From the NCBI RefSeq assembly GCF_004011695.2, contig NC_082420.1, positions 682,001 through 746,000 of the forward strand: a stretch of 64,000 bases of DNA. Direction: 5' to 3'. A program made the translations under genes and the position numbers. Below are positions 54,401-64,000 of the stretch, piece after piece. Position 1 is the stretch's first letter. Each line of letters begins with the position of its first letter. The notes beneath the pieces were generated by a model, which was not told where the DNA came from, searched no databases, and saw only the letters and a list, made by a program, of their open reading frames with translations. The DNA comes from Ascochyta rabiei (taxonomy: Eukaryota > Ascomycota > Dothideomycetes > Pleosporales > Didymellaceae).

Positions 54401-56213
54401 CAACAGCATTGTTTGCGCTAAGCGCCCACTTGGACAACCACTCTTTGGGCGCGCTTGTGATGAAGTCGTTGCTCTTGGAAGCAGATGCGGCCTCGTCGAT
54501 GAATCGCTTCCTGTGCTCCTTTCGGGCGATGAGTGATCCAAACCCATACTCGGGGCTTGCTGAGATCTCATTCGAGACGCCAGCGTTTTGTGCGCCGAGC
54601 TGGTTGGCGACGTGAAGCTTGTCACCAAAGACCTGATCCAAAATCTTGACGTAGGCGTTCTCGAGAGTAGGCTTCTCGAGCTTCGCCGGCTCAGCTTTTG
54701 GGCCGTTCATGTTACCAATCTGGAGGTTCTGGAGAGGCGACTCGCTTGTAAGGTTCTGCCATACGCCACGCAGAGCCTGCTGAACGGTCTTCTCATCAAT
54801 GAAGCCCAATTGGAAACCAACAACGGTGGGTGATGCGCCACCAGTTGACTTGAGTGACATCAACAGATCCAGAAGGACAGGTCCCCACTTGGTCGTCTTG
54901 CGGCGAACCTGCTCTAGGACAGCGATCTTCTTGATCGATTTGGGGAGCAGTGGGGCAAGGGATGCACCCAACCACGGCCGGTACATCCTCGCTGTGATGA
55001 GACCAGCGTTGGCGTAGGCTTCCGAATCATCTGCGGAATCGAGCTCGGTGGCGAAGATGCCGGTATCGGCACCGAACAAGAAGATGGCAGCTTCCTCGTT
55101 GCCGCCGCCGGTGTAGGAGAATGCATCGTAGGTACGTCCGGTAGACTCCCTGATGGTCGTCCAGATCTGCGAGGCGAATCGGTAGATATCCTCTGATGAG
55201 ACTGGCTTCGAGACCAATGAGTCGACCGTGGTTGCAGAAGAAACCGAGGCACCGCTCTGGCTGGCGTCACGCTGTGATGAACCAGAAGACGAGTCTGCGC
55301 GCTGGCTGTTCCTCTCCGATACTGGGACGGATCGCAGCTCTGAAGAGCTCAAGGGTGTGGCCTTGGTGTAGTTGCTGTTCGATGTCTGGCTGCGAGCGAA
55401 AGAGACGGTGGCGCTCCGGCCGTCATCGGCATACAGGGAAGTCTCGATTGACTTTGTGTTCTGGTAGGCTGCCGCGGCGTCAAGGTCAATGACGCGTCGA
55501 ACGAGCTCGACGTCCTCGTGTGCAATCGCCTTCTTGAAGGCAGACGCGCCTGAGTCGAAGAAGTGAACGACACCCTTGCCTGACCTGACAGCCAAAGCAT
55601 GTGCGGTCAAGGCAATGTCCTGTGCCTCCTGCAGTGTCTCGGACTGCAGGAATGTGAAGCCAGACTGTCTGATGGATGTGATATCAGAGAAGTCTGGAAA
55701 GCCGGCGGGCTGCACCGAGACATGGAGAACGACAGGGTATTGGGCGAGCTTGTAGAGGTGTGGTATCGACTTGACCAGAATCGACGAGGCGGTGGTGACG
55801 CTGGTGAGCTTACCAGCACGGATGGGCTGGAAGACAGAAAGGAGAGGGTCTGCATTCTGGCGGACAGAAAGGAGCTGGCGACTGTTAGGTGGCGCGCCAC
55901 TTTCGGTGGGTTGGATGGCGACGTACCTCTGGCTGCTGCTTGGCAACAATGGAAGGCGCGTTGCTCTGCTGCAATGTGCGCAGCGCCTCGGAGAACTCGG
56001 AGTCCTCCTTCAATGAAGGCAGCACCGACACAATCACGTCGGAGGCCAAGTGTGCGATGCGGGCGACTGGAACGAGTCAGCGTTGGCACACTCGTAATGT
56101 TGCCCCAGAGTCTCCATGGCAGCCGATATCGCCGAGGTGCAGTGCGTGGGCTGGTGGGGGAGCGAGGGCGGGGCGAACATACCAGCCTCGCCAGCAGTCG
56201 AAATGGAACCCAT
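51406..56213 (-). CDS. MET5: sulfite reductase [NADPH] hemoprotein beta-subunit
   Basis: Four exons: 56213-56183, 56066-55927, 55874-51486 and 51435-51406, 1529 aa. The start lies in a 31-nt exon (MGSISTAGEA). Order of domains: an N-terminal PFOR/TPP-like region (AHALAVRSGKGVVHFFDSGA), a flavodoxin-like domain (LFASDNGNAEKVSKRLGNRG; FITSVAGQGEFPQNGRTTWE), then the nitrite/sulfite reductase halves. The 4Fe-4S/sirohaem ligands are C-x5-C in SACVAFPTCGLAMAESERYL and C-x3-C in MTGCPNGCARPWL. It reduces sulfite to sulfide for cysteine synthesis. The last exon is 10 codons (TAEDESDGE, stop). For exon 3 the acceptor must be gtcgccag|CTCC; the earlier aacag breaks the frame. It is divergent from FAD1. 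Confidence 0.95.
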
Positions 56214-56853
56214 TGTGACTGCAACAACACGGAGTCTGAGGGCAGTGGAGGAATTGTCTATGGGGAAGAGGAGATGAAGTAGATGGTTGATCTCGGGTCG
56301 TCGCCGAGGGTCCTTATTGACCGCAGCGGCAACTCATAACCAAAAACTTCCACAGAGGCTGCCCATGTTCGAGCACGCCATCCTTAGTGCATCTTCACAG
56401 GGTCTCGAGTGCCTCCACAGTGCCTCAGCAGCCAGTAGTCTTTCGTGTTTTGGTCATTTGCCCTTGGTCTCGGTCATGAGTGCGGGTGGATCCCGTTGTC
56501 GCCGCGCTCGTGACGAAGCTACCCTTGAAGGTGACATGCTTGACGTGCTCGGAACAGTTTCGCTGCGATGCACGAAGATTTGCGCTGCTTGCAGTCCTGA
56601 ACGTCGCTGGTGAAGCCCGAGTGGCCACCCGAGACTTCGGCTGCGCCTTTCCGCTTCGAGATGTACCGACAGCCGGTTATCGATTAGATTAGACATGCAC
56701 CTCCACTCGGCGCCCCCTGGCGGAACGGAGACGTGCATCCAGATGCCATGTCTTGAGTCTTGAGTCTTGAACCGTGTCCGCATCGACGCCACTTTGCCTT
56801 TTGTAATCGCAGAGAGTCCCGCAGCTCATGTCGGGTCTAGCGCAGCTCTTGCA
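56214..56853. promoter_or_regulatory. divergent promoter of MET5 and FAD1, 640 bp
   Basis: No ORF of note. No perfect CYS3/METR or TCACGTG site was found by eye. A repeated CTTGAGT occurs at 56752-56769. Confidence 0.45.
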
Positions 56854-57805
56854 ATGAACATGACAGCACTTGGATTTGAAGAGCCCCTCGTCACCGATAC
56901 CCCCCGGCCGTTTCCAGAGCAATGCGCGCGGATACATGAGCGCATAGACGCGTTCCTGGGCGCCAAAGACGTCTCAGACCGTGTCAGGAGCGTGCAGGAG
57001 CAGACGCGTACTGCGCTGGGCGTCATAGAGAGGGCATTGGATCAGTACAGGTGGGTGATGCTGCTCGACGTGGGCTACGGTGGCCCGCTTCATTCGAGTA
57101 CTGACAGCAACACCAGTCTGCCTGAACTCTCTCTTGCATACAACGGCGGCAAGGACTGCCTTGTGCTGTTGGTCCTGTATCTTTGCGCCCTCCACAAACG
57201 TGGCCTCGTCGCCTCGAACCCGTCCTCGAATACCTCCACCGCCGTGCAGTGTGTCTACATCCAGGACAAGCACCCCTTTAAGGAGGTGGAGGAGTTTGTG
57301 GCCAAGAGCATCAAGACGTACTCGCTCTCCCTTCTGGAGTACGGGAAGCCTATGAAAGAGGCCTTCACGGATTATCTGCGCGACACACCATCTGTCAAGG
57401 CAATCCTGGTAGGCACACGGCGGACTGACCCACACGGCGAACACCTGAAGCATTTCGATCCTACAGACAAGGGGTGGCCAGCATTTGTGCGCGTTCACCC
57501 CGTCATAGACTGGCATTACGTCGACATCTGGGCAGTGGGTGCTCCCACGCATCTTCAAGTAGCATTCAAGCTGACTGATTCAGTTTATACGATACCTAAA
57601 CATACCATATTGCCCGCTATATGACCTCGGATACACTTCGCTCGGTGGGACTACGGACACCCATCCGAACCCGATGCTCGCACGGCAGCCTTCAACGAGT
57701 CAAGTGCCACAAATAAGCCAAACAAACGGATCACCGAAACCAAACTTTAGGCCTGCATACGAACTCGTCGACGACTACGAAGAGCGACTAGGGAGAGATA
57801 GATAG
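56854..57805 (+). CDS. FAD1: FAD synthetase (FMN adenylyltransferase)
   Basis: Three exons (56854-57050, 57117-57534, 57584-57805), 278 aa. The PAPS-reductase-like P-loop is LAYNGGKDCLVLLVLYL. Further marks are VYIQDKHPFKEVEEF, ILVGTRRTDPHGEHLKHFDP, RVHPVIDWHYVDIW and, after the second intron, NIPYCPLYDLGYTSLGGT. The start is the first in-frame ATG (MNMTALGFEEPLVTD). It converts FMN and ATP to FAD. The last codons run into GATAGA repeats (57797-57810), with the stop TAG inside. It is divergent from MET5, whose holoenzyme needs FAD and FMN. Confidence 0.93.
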
Positions 57806-58223
57806 ATAGTTCAATCTTGAAATATTCCATGTTTCAAACAAGCAGCCTCGAGTACTCTACGTCTCGTCTCGCATCTCATCGAAGAGCATCAGCACTTTTC
57901 GCCGTACGCAGCTTCACAGCGAACAGGACATATAAAGCTAGATTGACCACTCTGCCCTACTACAGATTACATCTCAGGCAGCACTGTTTGCTCATTTTCT
58001 CGCGCAGTCACTCAAACGATCATGAACACGAGCCTCGGAAGGTGGGGTGAGCTTGGGCCGCGGCAGAACTTGGAAATGTCTCGAAGCTTCAAGCATCCCA
58101 CCTCGACATTGAGCCCTTTAAACCTCTGCGGCTACCTGCAGACGTCACGACGGCAGCTGTCATGCAGTCACTTGTCAACTAGTTCTACAGCCAATAGGTC
58201 CGAAACATCGCGAAATTGAAGCC
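57806..58223. other. intergenic, 418 bp
   Basis: Between FAD1 and OPI10, same strand. No element recognised. Confidence 0.5.
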
Positions 58224-58868
58224 ATGTCGTCTTTCGGCGTCATCGTCTCCGGTCGTCCTGTCCTCACCGATGCGCAAGTTGTATCACCTACACAGGTCGC
58301 GTATCAAATACCTTCACAACCGTCGTTTTCGCACATCGTCGTGTTCTTGCTTCCAGGCACCACCTTACCCGATGGCACCGCCGCCGCCGTATACGCCCAA
58401 CTCCCCGGCACAACGGATTTCAAGTTGCTCGGCGCAATCGCAAACGAGAAACCCAGTGCAATTTTCAAAATCAACAACAAAGCCGGCGGCCCAGCAGGCG
58501 GCGGCCTAGGCGATGAAGATGTCATGGTCGACGAGGGCTTGGCGAATGGTGCTGCAACACCTCTGGCCCTAGGTATAAGCGTTGAGCCTGCGGCTCAGGT
58601 CGCGGCTAGTCTGGAGCAGAAGAAAGCGCAGGACGCGGCATCGACGACCACAGCTACAGGGACGGGGAGCGAGCTGGTTTTGCGTGGCCAGAATACAGTC
58701 AACCAGAAGGTGCTTGCGCAGCGAATTATCAAGAACTGTTATGACTTCCTGACGAGCTGGGGTAGTGGGGACACCGTCCCGCTCAAGGCATTCCAGGCGT
58801 GGTGGACCAAGTTCGAGGGCAAGATGGAGAGGGATCCTGGATTCTTGGAGAGGAGTGACGGCGGTTGA
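58224..58868 (+). CDS. OPI10: Hikeshi/Opi10 family protein (Hsp70 nuclear import)
   Basis: Single exon, 214 aa. The N-terminal Hikeshi fold is recognisable: FGVIVSGRPVLTDAQVVSPT, HIVVFLLPGTTLPDGTAAAV, YAQLPGTTDFKLLGAIANEK and PSAIFKIN. The C-terminal helical part is AQRIIKNCYDFLTSWG ... VPLKAFQAWWTKFEGKMERD PGFLER. Hikeshi carries ATP-bound Hsp70 into the nucleus under heat stress; yeast Opi10 loss affects phospholipid (inositol) regulation. A Gly/Ala linker separates the two parts. Confidence 0.94.
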   Translation: MSSFGVIVSGRPVLTDAQVVSPTQVAYQIPSQPSFSHIVVFLLPGTTLPDGTAAAVYAQLPGTTDFKLLGAIANEKPSAIFKINNKAGGPAGGGLGDEDVMVDEGLANGAATPLALGISVEPAAQVAASLEQKKAQDAASTTTATGTGSELVLRGQNTVNQKVLAQRIIKNCYDFLTSWGSGDTVPLKAFQAWWTKFEGKMERDPGFLERSDGG

Positions 58869-60272
58869 ACAAGTCGTTTGTGAATACAAGAGGAAGCAGG
58901 CATTGGTACGCCATATGCCGTGTCCTTAGCCAGATGTTAGCCGGGTTGTGGTCAGCCTGAAACCTGAAGTGGACTATTTATTACCGCACGGTACACGCTG
59001 CCAGGAGCAGCTGCTGTATACTGTAGCCCACTGGTTAACGCCCTAAGCGCCCAGCCTACACGATATATGCTCGTCAGCCAATCTCGACAATATGGAGGAC
59101 TTGAGAGTGGAGATGTTTTCGGAAGCTTGGAACAGCACGTAAGCAGATTCACAAAAAGTGTCTGTGATTTGTACCTCTGCTGACCTCGCCTCAGTTGAAG
59201 ATGGCAGATAAAACTCAGACTGTTGGTCCCTCGATCTGAATCATTTTTGAATCTGATTGTCCTGGGTCTACTGTTGCAAACTTCAGCGTATATCTACGAG
59301 GAGCCAAATCCCCTTTCTTCACCCAAGGCCCGGAAATGAATCGTGTATGAAACACTCCAGTCAGCCGTCAAACACCACGGCCACTGCCCAAAGCAATATA
59401 CCGACGTCACAATGTGAAAGGAGGTTTCAGAGGCTGCTCTCGTTCTGGGAGGGTGTGGTAACTACTGCAAGCGCTGCTTGTATGAAGGCCGTAGCCATCC
59501 TCATCCAAATGCAACCACAACCTCTGGACAGATGGTCACTTTCGAGCAGTCTCAACGCCATCATTGCTATCTTCGTCACAGCTGCAAAGTCTTCGTCATT
59601 ACCACTGTACACGGAAGGTCTCGCAGGGCTTCGTCAGCGAACGCCGCAATGTTCCGTCATCGAACTCACTTTACCAACCATCGCACGCTCTGCCAATCGC
59701 TCATTCGTTTCCACTACTCGTTGCGTGACAACACCAATCCATTTCACGATCAAGGTAAAGCTCAGTTCACGGTACTGAACGCAAATCAGCACTGTTGCCG
59801 AGGAAGCGAGCCCGATGAACCTCGAGTGTAGGAACCAGACTCTTTCAGCAGAGCGCATACGCATTGCAGTGATTCGATGCAGGGTGGATATCTGTCAGCT
59901 CGGCTTTGGTGATGCACTAGTAGACTGCTTCAGGGAGTTAGAAGTCCACGACTGTACCATCGGACTCACTGGGCTTAACTGCGTTGCGTTGTTTGCTTGT
60001 GGAAAGAAATCGGTCGGGAATTCTGCAAAGGCTGTGAGCTCTGCGCGTACGAGGTATGGTGTTTGGATGATGTCCAGCGCGGTGACTGCCGTTATGCATC
60101 ACGTCCTTGGCGGATTTGTGACGATGCTGGATGAGGGGCTGAGGATCACTGCGTACTTTGACGACACGTCTGATCGATAGTTGCAGATGCTGAGAGCACT
60201 ACCAGAGTCGATCTAGCAATACTATGAGCTCGAGCTTCAGCTACCTGCTACCAAAATTGCACATACGTCTCG
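58869..60272. other. intergenic, 1.4 kb, with unexplained open frames
   Basis: On the minus strand one frame is open in protein-like segments: 60085-59898 (ALDIIQTPYLVRAEL), 59894-59637 (FTLIVKWIGVVTQRVV) and 59633-59430 (FAAVTKIAMMALRLL), separated only by TGA codons at 59897-59895 and 59636-59634. The plus strand is open for 173 codons from 59257 and 121 codons from 59815. Possible splice joins are gtgagt (about 59968) to ctgacag (59894) and gtgagt (59658) to gacgaag (59560). No family recognised; start not found. Confidence 0.35.
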
Positions 60273-63200
60273 CTACATCTTCAATCTATGTACAGCATTC
60301 GGCCACCGCTGGTCTAGCAATGAACTTACCCTGTCCAGGATCCGCCTCCCTCCCATCAGGGCCTGGAAGTGTTTGGCTCTATCTTCTGATTTCATCAGCA
60401 AGAGCAAGGACAACCCAGCAGCTTCTACGGTTTTCTGTGGCTCATATGAAGCAGGCAAACTTAAAGTTGGAGGGAGCCGGACGATCGTCGGTGTTTTGAG
60501 GGAGGCGATGATGGCCTGCGCTGCGAAGGGATTGAGACCTGCTCGGCGCAAGAAAACCTCCCACTGGCACCGCGTCAGTACTACTGTAATACTGCAGTGA
60601 GGAAGGATAGCTTACCGTCGTTTCCATAGCAAAGAGCTTGATATTGCTCATGTCTTTCCCATCACTCGGCAATCCATACTCACCCATGCTCTCCACAACA
60701 GACCGCGCGAGCGCTTGTTCCCCACCCTCCACATACCGCACGACTACATCGCCTTCAAGCTGCGTTGCAAATGTCTCGAGTCCCTTCAATGATTCCGTGT
60801 CCCTCGCATCCTCTGGCCTGCTGTAACCAACCTGTTCTGTCAGACCTTCGCTGATCAGGACCACGAGCCGCTCGTAGCGCGCTTGTAAGATCAAGATGCG
60901 CTCCTTGACTGGCGACCGTAGCGCCTGTCCAGGGAGAGGTGATTGCTTGATTTGCTGGAGGGTGGTGAGGATGAGACCAGTGGAGGGAGAGAATATGATA
61001 TCTGCTTCTAGAGAGATGGAGTGCGGGAGGGTATAGTCGCGGTATATAAGCTCGGCTCTGGGGTATAAATGTTCGACTTGCTTCGTAAATGGTCGGCGTT
61101 GGAGTAGTTTTGATGATATGATGAACGAGCAAGGCGGGAGATCGAGTGCGGGTAGCGGCTCAGATACGGAGTGCGGTGGTTGTTCTGCAGTCCTGCCCTG
61201 AAAAGTGATCATGCGTCTTGTGATGAGTGTGTTCAAGTCTGGAGGTGGAGACCTTGAGCGCACTATCAGGCCTTCTGTAGGAGGAGCGAACGGAAGTTGC
61301 TTCAGGGCAGTAGTCGTTGCAGGCTTGACTGCTTTGCCTTGTGTCTCCATGAACTTATGCAACGCCGTAGACGCAGAGAAGCCTCCAAACATGAGTTCAG
61401 TAGGTGCTTCTTTAGGCTCGTGTATCCCGTTGCGTTTGGATATGCAGAGTTGCGATTCTTGTGAGCGTGGGTTCGCCTGTATTTGATGTGCCATGCGGGA
61501 ATCGTGAGACGTGAATGGTTCGTTCTGCCAATGTTGACTACTGGCTTCTTCTGGACGTGGCTGAGTATGGGGATTCGAAAGTAGCTCTCTTGTCGCGGTG
61601 TGCTTCTGCTTGCACTGCATCTCCAGGGCTTCCCCATGTTCTTCAATCTCCAGCTTTCTTTTACGAACCAAAGCCTCCATGCTGTTTTGCTCTTCGACCT
61701 TAGCCGGCTCGAGCTCATCCTCGTCGTCGTCGCTCTCCTCATCGAGAATCCGGAGACCCTCTCTCTTCCACACTTCGTTCGAGCTTGTAGCGGTGGTTCC
61801 TGCTATAAGCTCCGCCTGGATCTTGTTAAATTCTGTCTCACCGTGCAACTTCTCTTTAAGTTTGATAGTCGATGTCGGTGACGCGAACCATCCCCAGCTC
61901 AATTCCAGATCTGATACACCATGCCAAGCACATGCTGTCCTGAGATCGTTGCGCTTGACTTTCTGAAGAAATCGCATTTGGGCTTCCAGCTCCGTGACAC
62001 CTGAGTGGCGATGCTTACTCTTTTGCTGACTATATTCATTCCACGGTGCCACCGGGAGCGTCATGTCAACAAAAGGTACTTCTACTCGAGCAACCGTGTC
62101 AGCTCCAGTCAGCTTCTCATTCTCAATTCTTCGGTTCACCTCATTAGCAAGCGGCCCGATTTCCTTCGCAAGCTCTTCTGTGGTACTGTGAGTTTCGGAA
62201 GCATCCGAGCGATGCTCGTCAGTCCACGGTTCTAGCGTCTCGCACACTTGAATCATCTCCGCGAACGACACTGACTTGAGCTTCTTCATAGGCGAGTCTG
62301 ACAGGATCGGCGGCGTCAGTGGTCCTTCTACCTTGAGGTACTCTGCTCTGCGCTTTAAGGTCGTTGAGGTGCGATCTGGAAAGTGGGGACTGACAGCTTC
62401 TTCAGCATCAAAGAACGCATTAAGGTCGGCTACGTCGAGTAACATCGAGTCACTACTGCCAGAATGCTGGCGTGCAAGTGAATCTTCTGCCATGACATGT
62501 TGCTCTAATGCTTTCAATTCGGCCGCAACTGAGTCACTGCTCTCAAATGCAAGAGGCAAGTGGTTTGCTGGCGACGACGGAATGTAAGGTGTTAGTGGGG
62601 GCGACCAAGGTAGCAATGGCGGTGTCAGGTGTCGAGTTGCCGGTTCCTAGATGTATTAGCATGCACGCTCAGCATTCGACGTTTACATACTTTTCCATCG
62701 TCTAATCCTCCTGCCATTATCCTTGCATGATCATCAGGTGTAAAGTCGTCTCTCACCGCGCTTTGTAGAAACGAAAGAACATCTCTCGTTATTGCAAGCT
62801 TCTCGCTCTTGATCTTGGCATCGCATTGCGCTGGATACGCGAAATATCTTGCGGGCCATCCGAAACCCTCATCGTTCTCATCGTCCAGATCTTCAGAGGG
62901 AAGTCGCGTCCTGAGTTCCTTGAAGTCAGGCTCAACCCTCGTTCCAAAACTGAGCATATCAAGTTCTGCATCTGTCTGCAAGATCGGCAACTCTTGCTTC
63001 AAATCAAGAATGCGTTGTCGCCCATCTGTTGCCAGCAGATCGTAGACCGGAGGCTCTGGCGGTGACAAAACAGACTTCAGGAGCAATGCGACGTCTTTAG
63101 TGACAGCGAGTCTTTGCTTCGTTAGCGCAACAGCAGCCGTGACGGCGTTAGCAAGATCGTCCTCAAAGGGATCGTAAGGATCCTGATCAAGTGTTGCATT

Positions 63201-63347
63201 GAGCGAGAGACAGATATCAGCGATTCGAGGCAGCTCCGTGGTGTAGTCAACGCTGAGGCCTTGTTCTCGAGCGTACTCAAGAACGCTGGGCTCGTCATCA
63301 TCTTCAACAACGGGTAGTGGATCGGAGAATGGAATGTCTAGCTCCAT
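60273..63347 (-). CDS. large XPF-fold protein, candidate ZIP2/SHOC1-like meiotic factor
   Basis: Three exons (63347-62691, 62646-60616, 60563-60273), 992 aa. The N-terminal 220 residues are helical and acidic; the middle is disordered with KVEGPLTPPILSDSPMKKLK and an adjacent KSVSFAEMIQVCETLEPW. At about residues 720-890 an ERCC4-like nuclease fold is suggested: CSFIISSKLLQRRPFTKQVE, AELIYRDYTLPHSISLEADI, IFSPSTGLILTTLQQIKQ, YERLVVLISEGL. After the second intron a helix-hairpin-helix-like end follows (WEVFLRRAGLNPFAAQAII, MGGRRILDRVSSLLDQRW). There is no ERKxxxD nuclease triad. An inactive XPF fold plus HhH is the layout of ZIP2/SHOC1. A gtaagt at 60329 allows alternative 3' exons. Assignment is inferential. 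Confidence 0.6.
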
Positions 63348-63927
63348 GTCGCATAGAATGTCAATGTGAGGTAAGTCATGTTATTGGTGCTTGGTGATGA
63401 GCCGTGCAGCCGATTTGATATCTGCACGTCGAGATGTATATCGATGGCGTTGTGGTGAGTCTACACGAAGTCGCTCTTTCCCTCACGTTAGTGCACGTCG
63501 TCACGTGCCAATGTGACCTTGCCACCACCTCGAGTTTGCGATATTTTGCAGTCCGTGAACGGAACTTTGGTGTTCCGAACACCACGGATCATGCAGGAAA
63601 ACGTGGTCAGTGAGTTTGAGAAAGCTTATAATCCAGGCAAGTCTTGAGCACATGGCGTTTCAAGTCCTGTCTCGGACGGACAATGGGGTGTTAACTGTTT
63701 CGACTGATATGAAGATATCTGGTGATGGTTGGATTTTTTATTCGCTATCTGTTGGTGCTTCGTTTGTCGTATTTTTTTAATGCGATGACAAGCCGTTATG
63801 AATATCCCTGACCCTTCCTACCAACAACGCAAGAGAACTATGATTATGTACCGACCAGTCCAGTATAAGTCCATGTCTTATATTTCAGCAAACGCTTAAC
63901 TAAGTGATCGGGTAAGTGTGTCTATGT
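63348..63927. other. intergenic, 580 bp
   Basis: Upstream of the XPF-fold gene and downstream of the partial gene at the right edge. T-rich near 63730-63780. No element recognised. Confidence 0.5.
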
Positions 63928-64000
63928 TTACTTTACAGCAGGCTTCTGGCCGAAGCCGAGGGACTGGTTGCCACCGTTGAAGGCAACGAGCTGAGCCCTG
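63928..64000 (-). CDS. C-terminal end of an unidentified gene (partial)
   Basis: The last 23 codons in one minus-strand frame read RAQLVAFNGGNQSLGFGQ then KPAVK and TAA (63930-63928). The regular, high-quality sequence looks coding; the gene continues to the right. Too short to identify. Confidence 0.5.
   Translation of the reverse strand, partial: RAQLVAFNGGNQSLGFGQKPAVK

Noticed and set aside
60157..60244. Extra 3' exons of the XPF-fold gene (60244-60157 and 60085-59895)
   Set aside because: Phases fit, but the uninterrupted end RVSSLLDQRW after the helix-hairpin-helix part reads as the natural C-terminus, so the shorter model was preferred and the alternative kept only as a finding.

Overview
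The window is nuclear DNA of a filamentous ascomycete (Pezizomycotina; Dothideomycetes is my best guess, by inference). The evidence is short introns of about 45-170 nt with gt(a/g) donors and CTAAC/CTGAC-like branch sites, fungal-only families (Zn2Cys6 regulators, a SREA-type GATA factor, a SAT4/PTH11-like membrane protein, GH62) and a Pol III tRNA-Ile with an intron. No bacterial, viral or transposon gene was seen. All exon models were built by eye from splice signals and phase, and nearly all close in frame.

Layout. 1-8.8 kb: a Myb-like protein running off the left edge, EXO84 (exocyst), TOM20 (mitochondrial import), YPT6 (Rab GTPase) and NOP53 (60S biogenesis). This block is full of simple repeats: GGTGAG arrays, a 330-bp homopurine/homopyrimidine tract and a 14-bp minisatellite filling an intron of NOP53. 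9-16 kb: an MFS transporter with a GC-AG intron, an atypical SDR, an F-box-like orphan and TVP15. 16.6-25 kb: the iron regulator SREA, a MATE transporter with an adjoining upstream ORF, a PQ-loop protein and PEX12. 25-36 kb: an orphan, a Zn2Cys6 factor tail-to-tail with an MFS transporter, pantothenate synthetase (probably mitochondrial) and the DEAD-box helicase DBP7. 36-50.8 kb: a GH62 arabinofuranosidase with XlnR-type promoter sites beside a second Zn2Cys6 factor, an HD-domain hydrolase, PNP oxidase (PDX3), a TPR protein, a SAT4-like receptor, an oxysterol-binding protein and a secreted asparaginase with a GATA-rich promoter. 50.9-64 kb: tRNA-Ile(AAU), sulfite reductase beta (MET5) divergent from FAD synthetase (FAD1), a Hikeshi/OPI10 homologue, a large XPF-fold protein that may be the meiotic factor ZIP2/SHOC1, and the last codons of one more gene.

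Most genes are housekeeping and there is no obvious secondary-metabolite cluster. Plausible functional pairings are GH62 with its neighbouring Zn2Cys6 factor, the 26.7-kb Zn2Cys6 factor with the MFS gene ending 28 bp away, and MET5 with FAD1 (sulfite reductase is a flavo-/sirohaem enzyme). The least ordinary features are NOP53 intron 1, whose repeat stays open in frame from exon 1 to a TAG that is itself the 3' splice site, and YPT6, where keeping the last intron would replace the prenylation motif with a long Lys/Arg-rich tail. Several N-termini hide in small upstream exons (zinc cluster at 26.7 kb, presequence of PanC, start of MET5).
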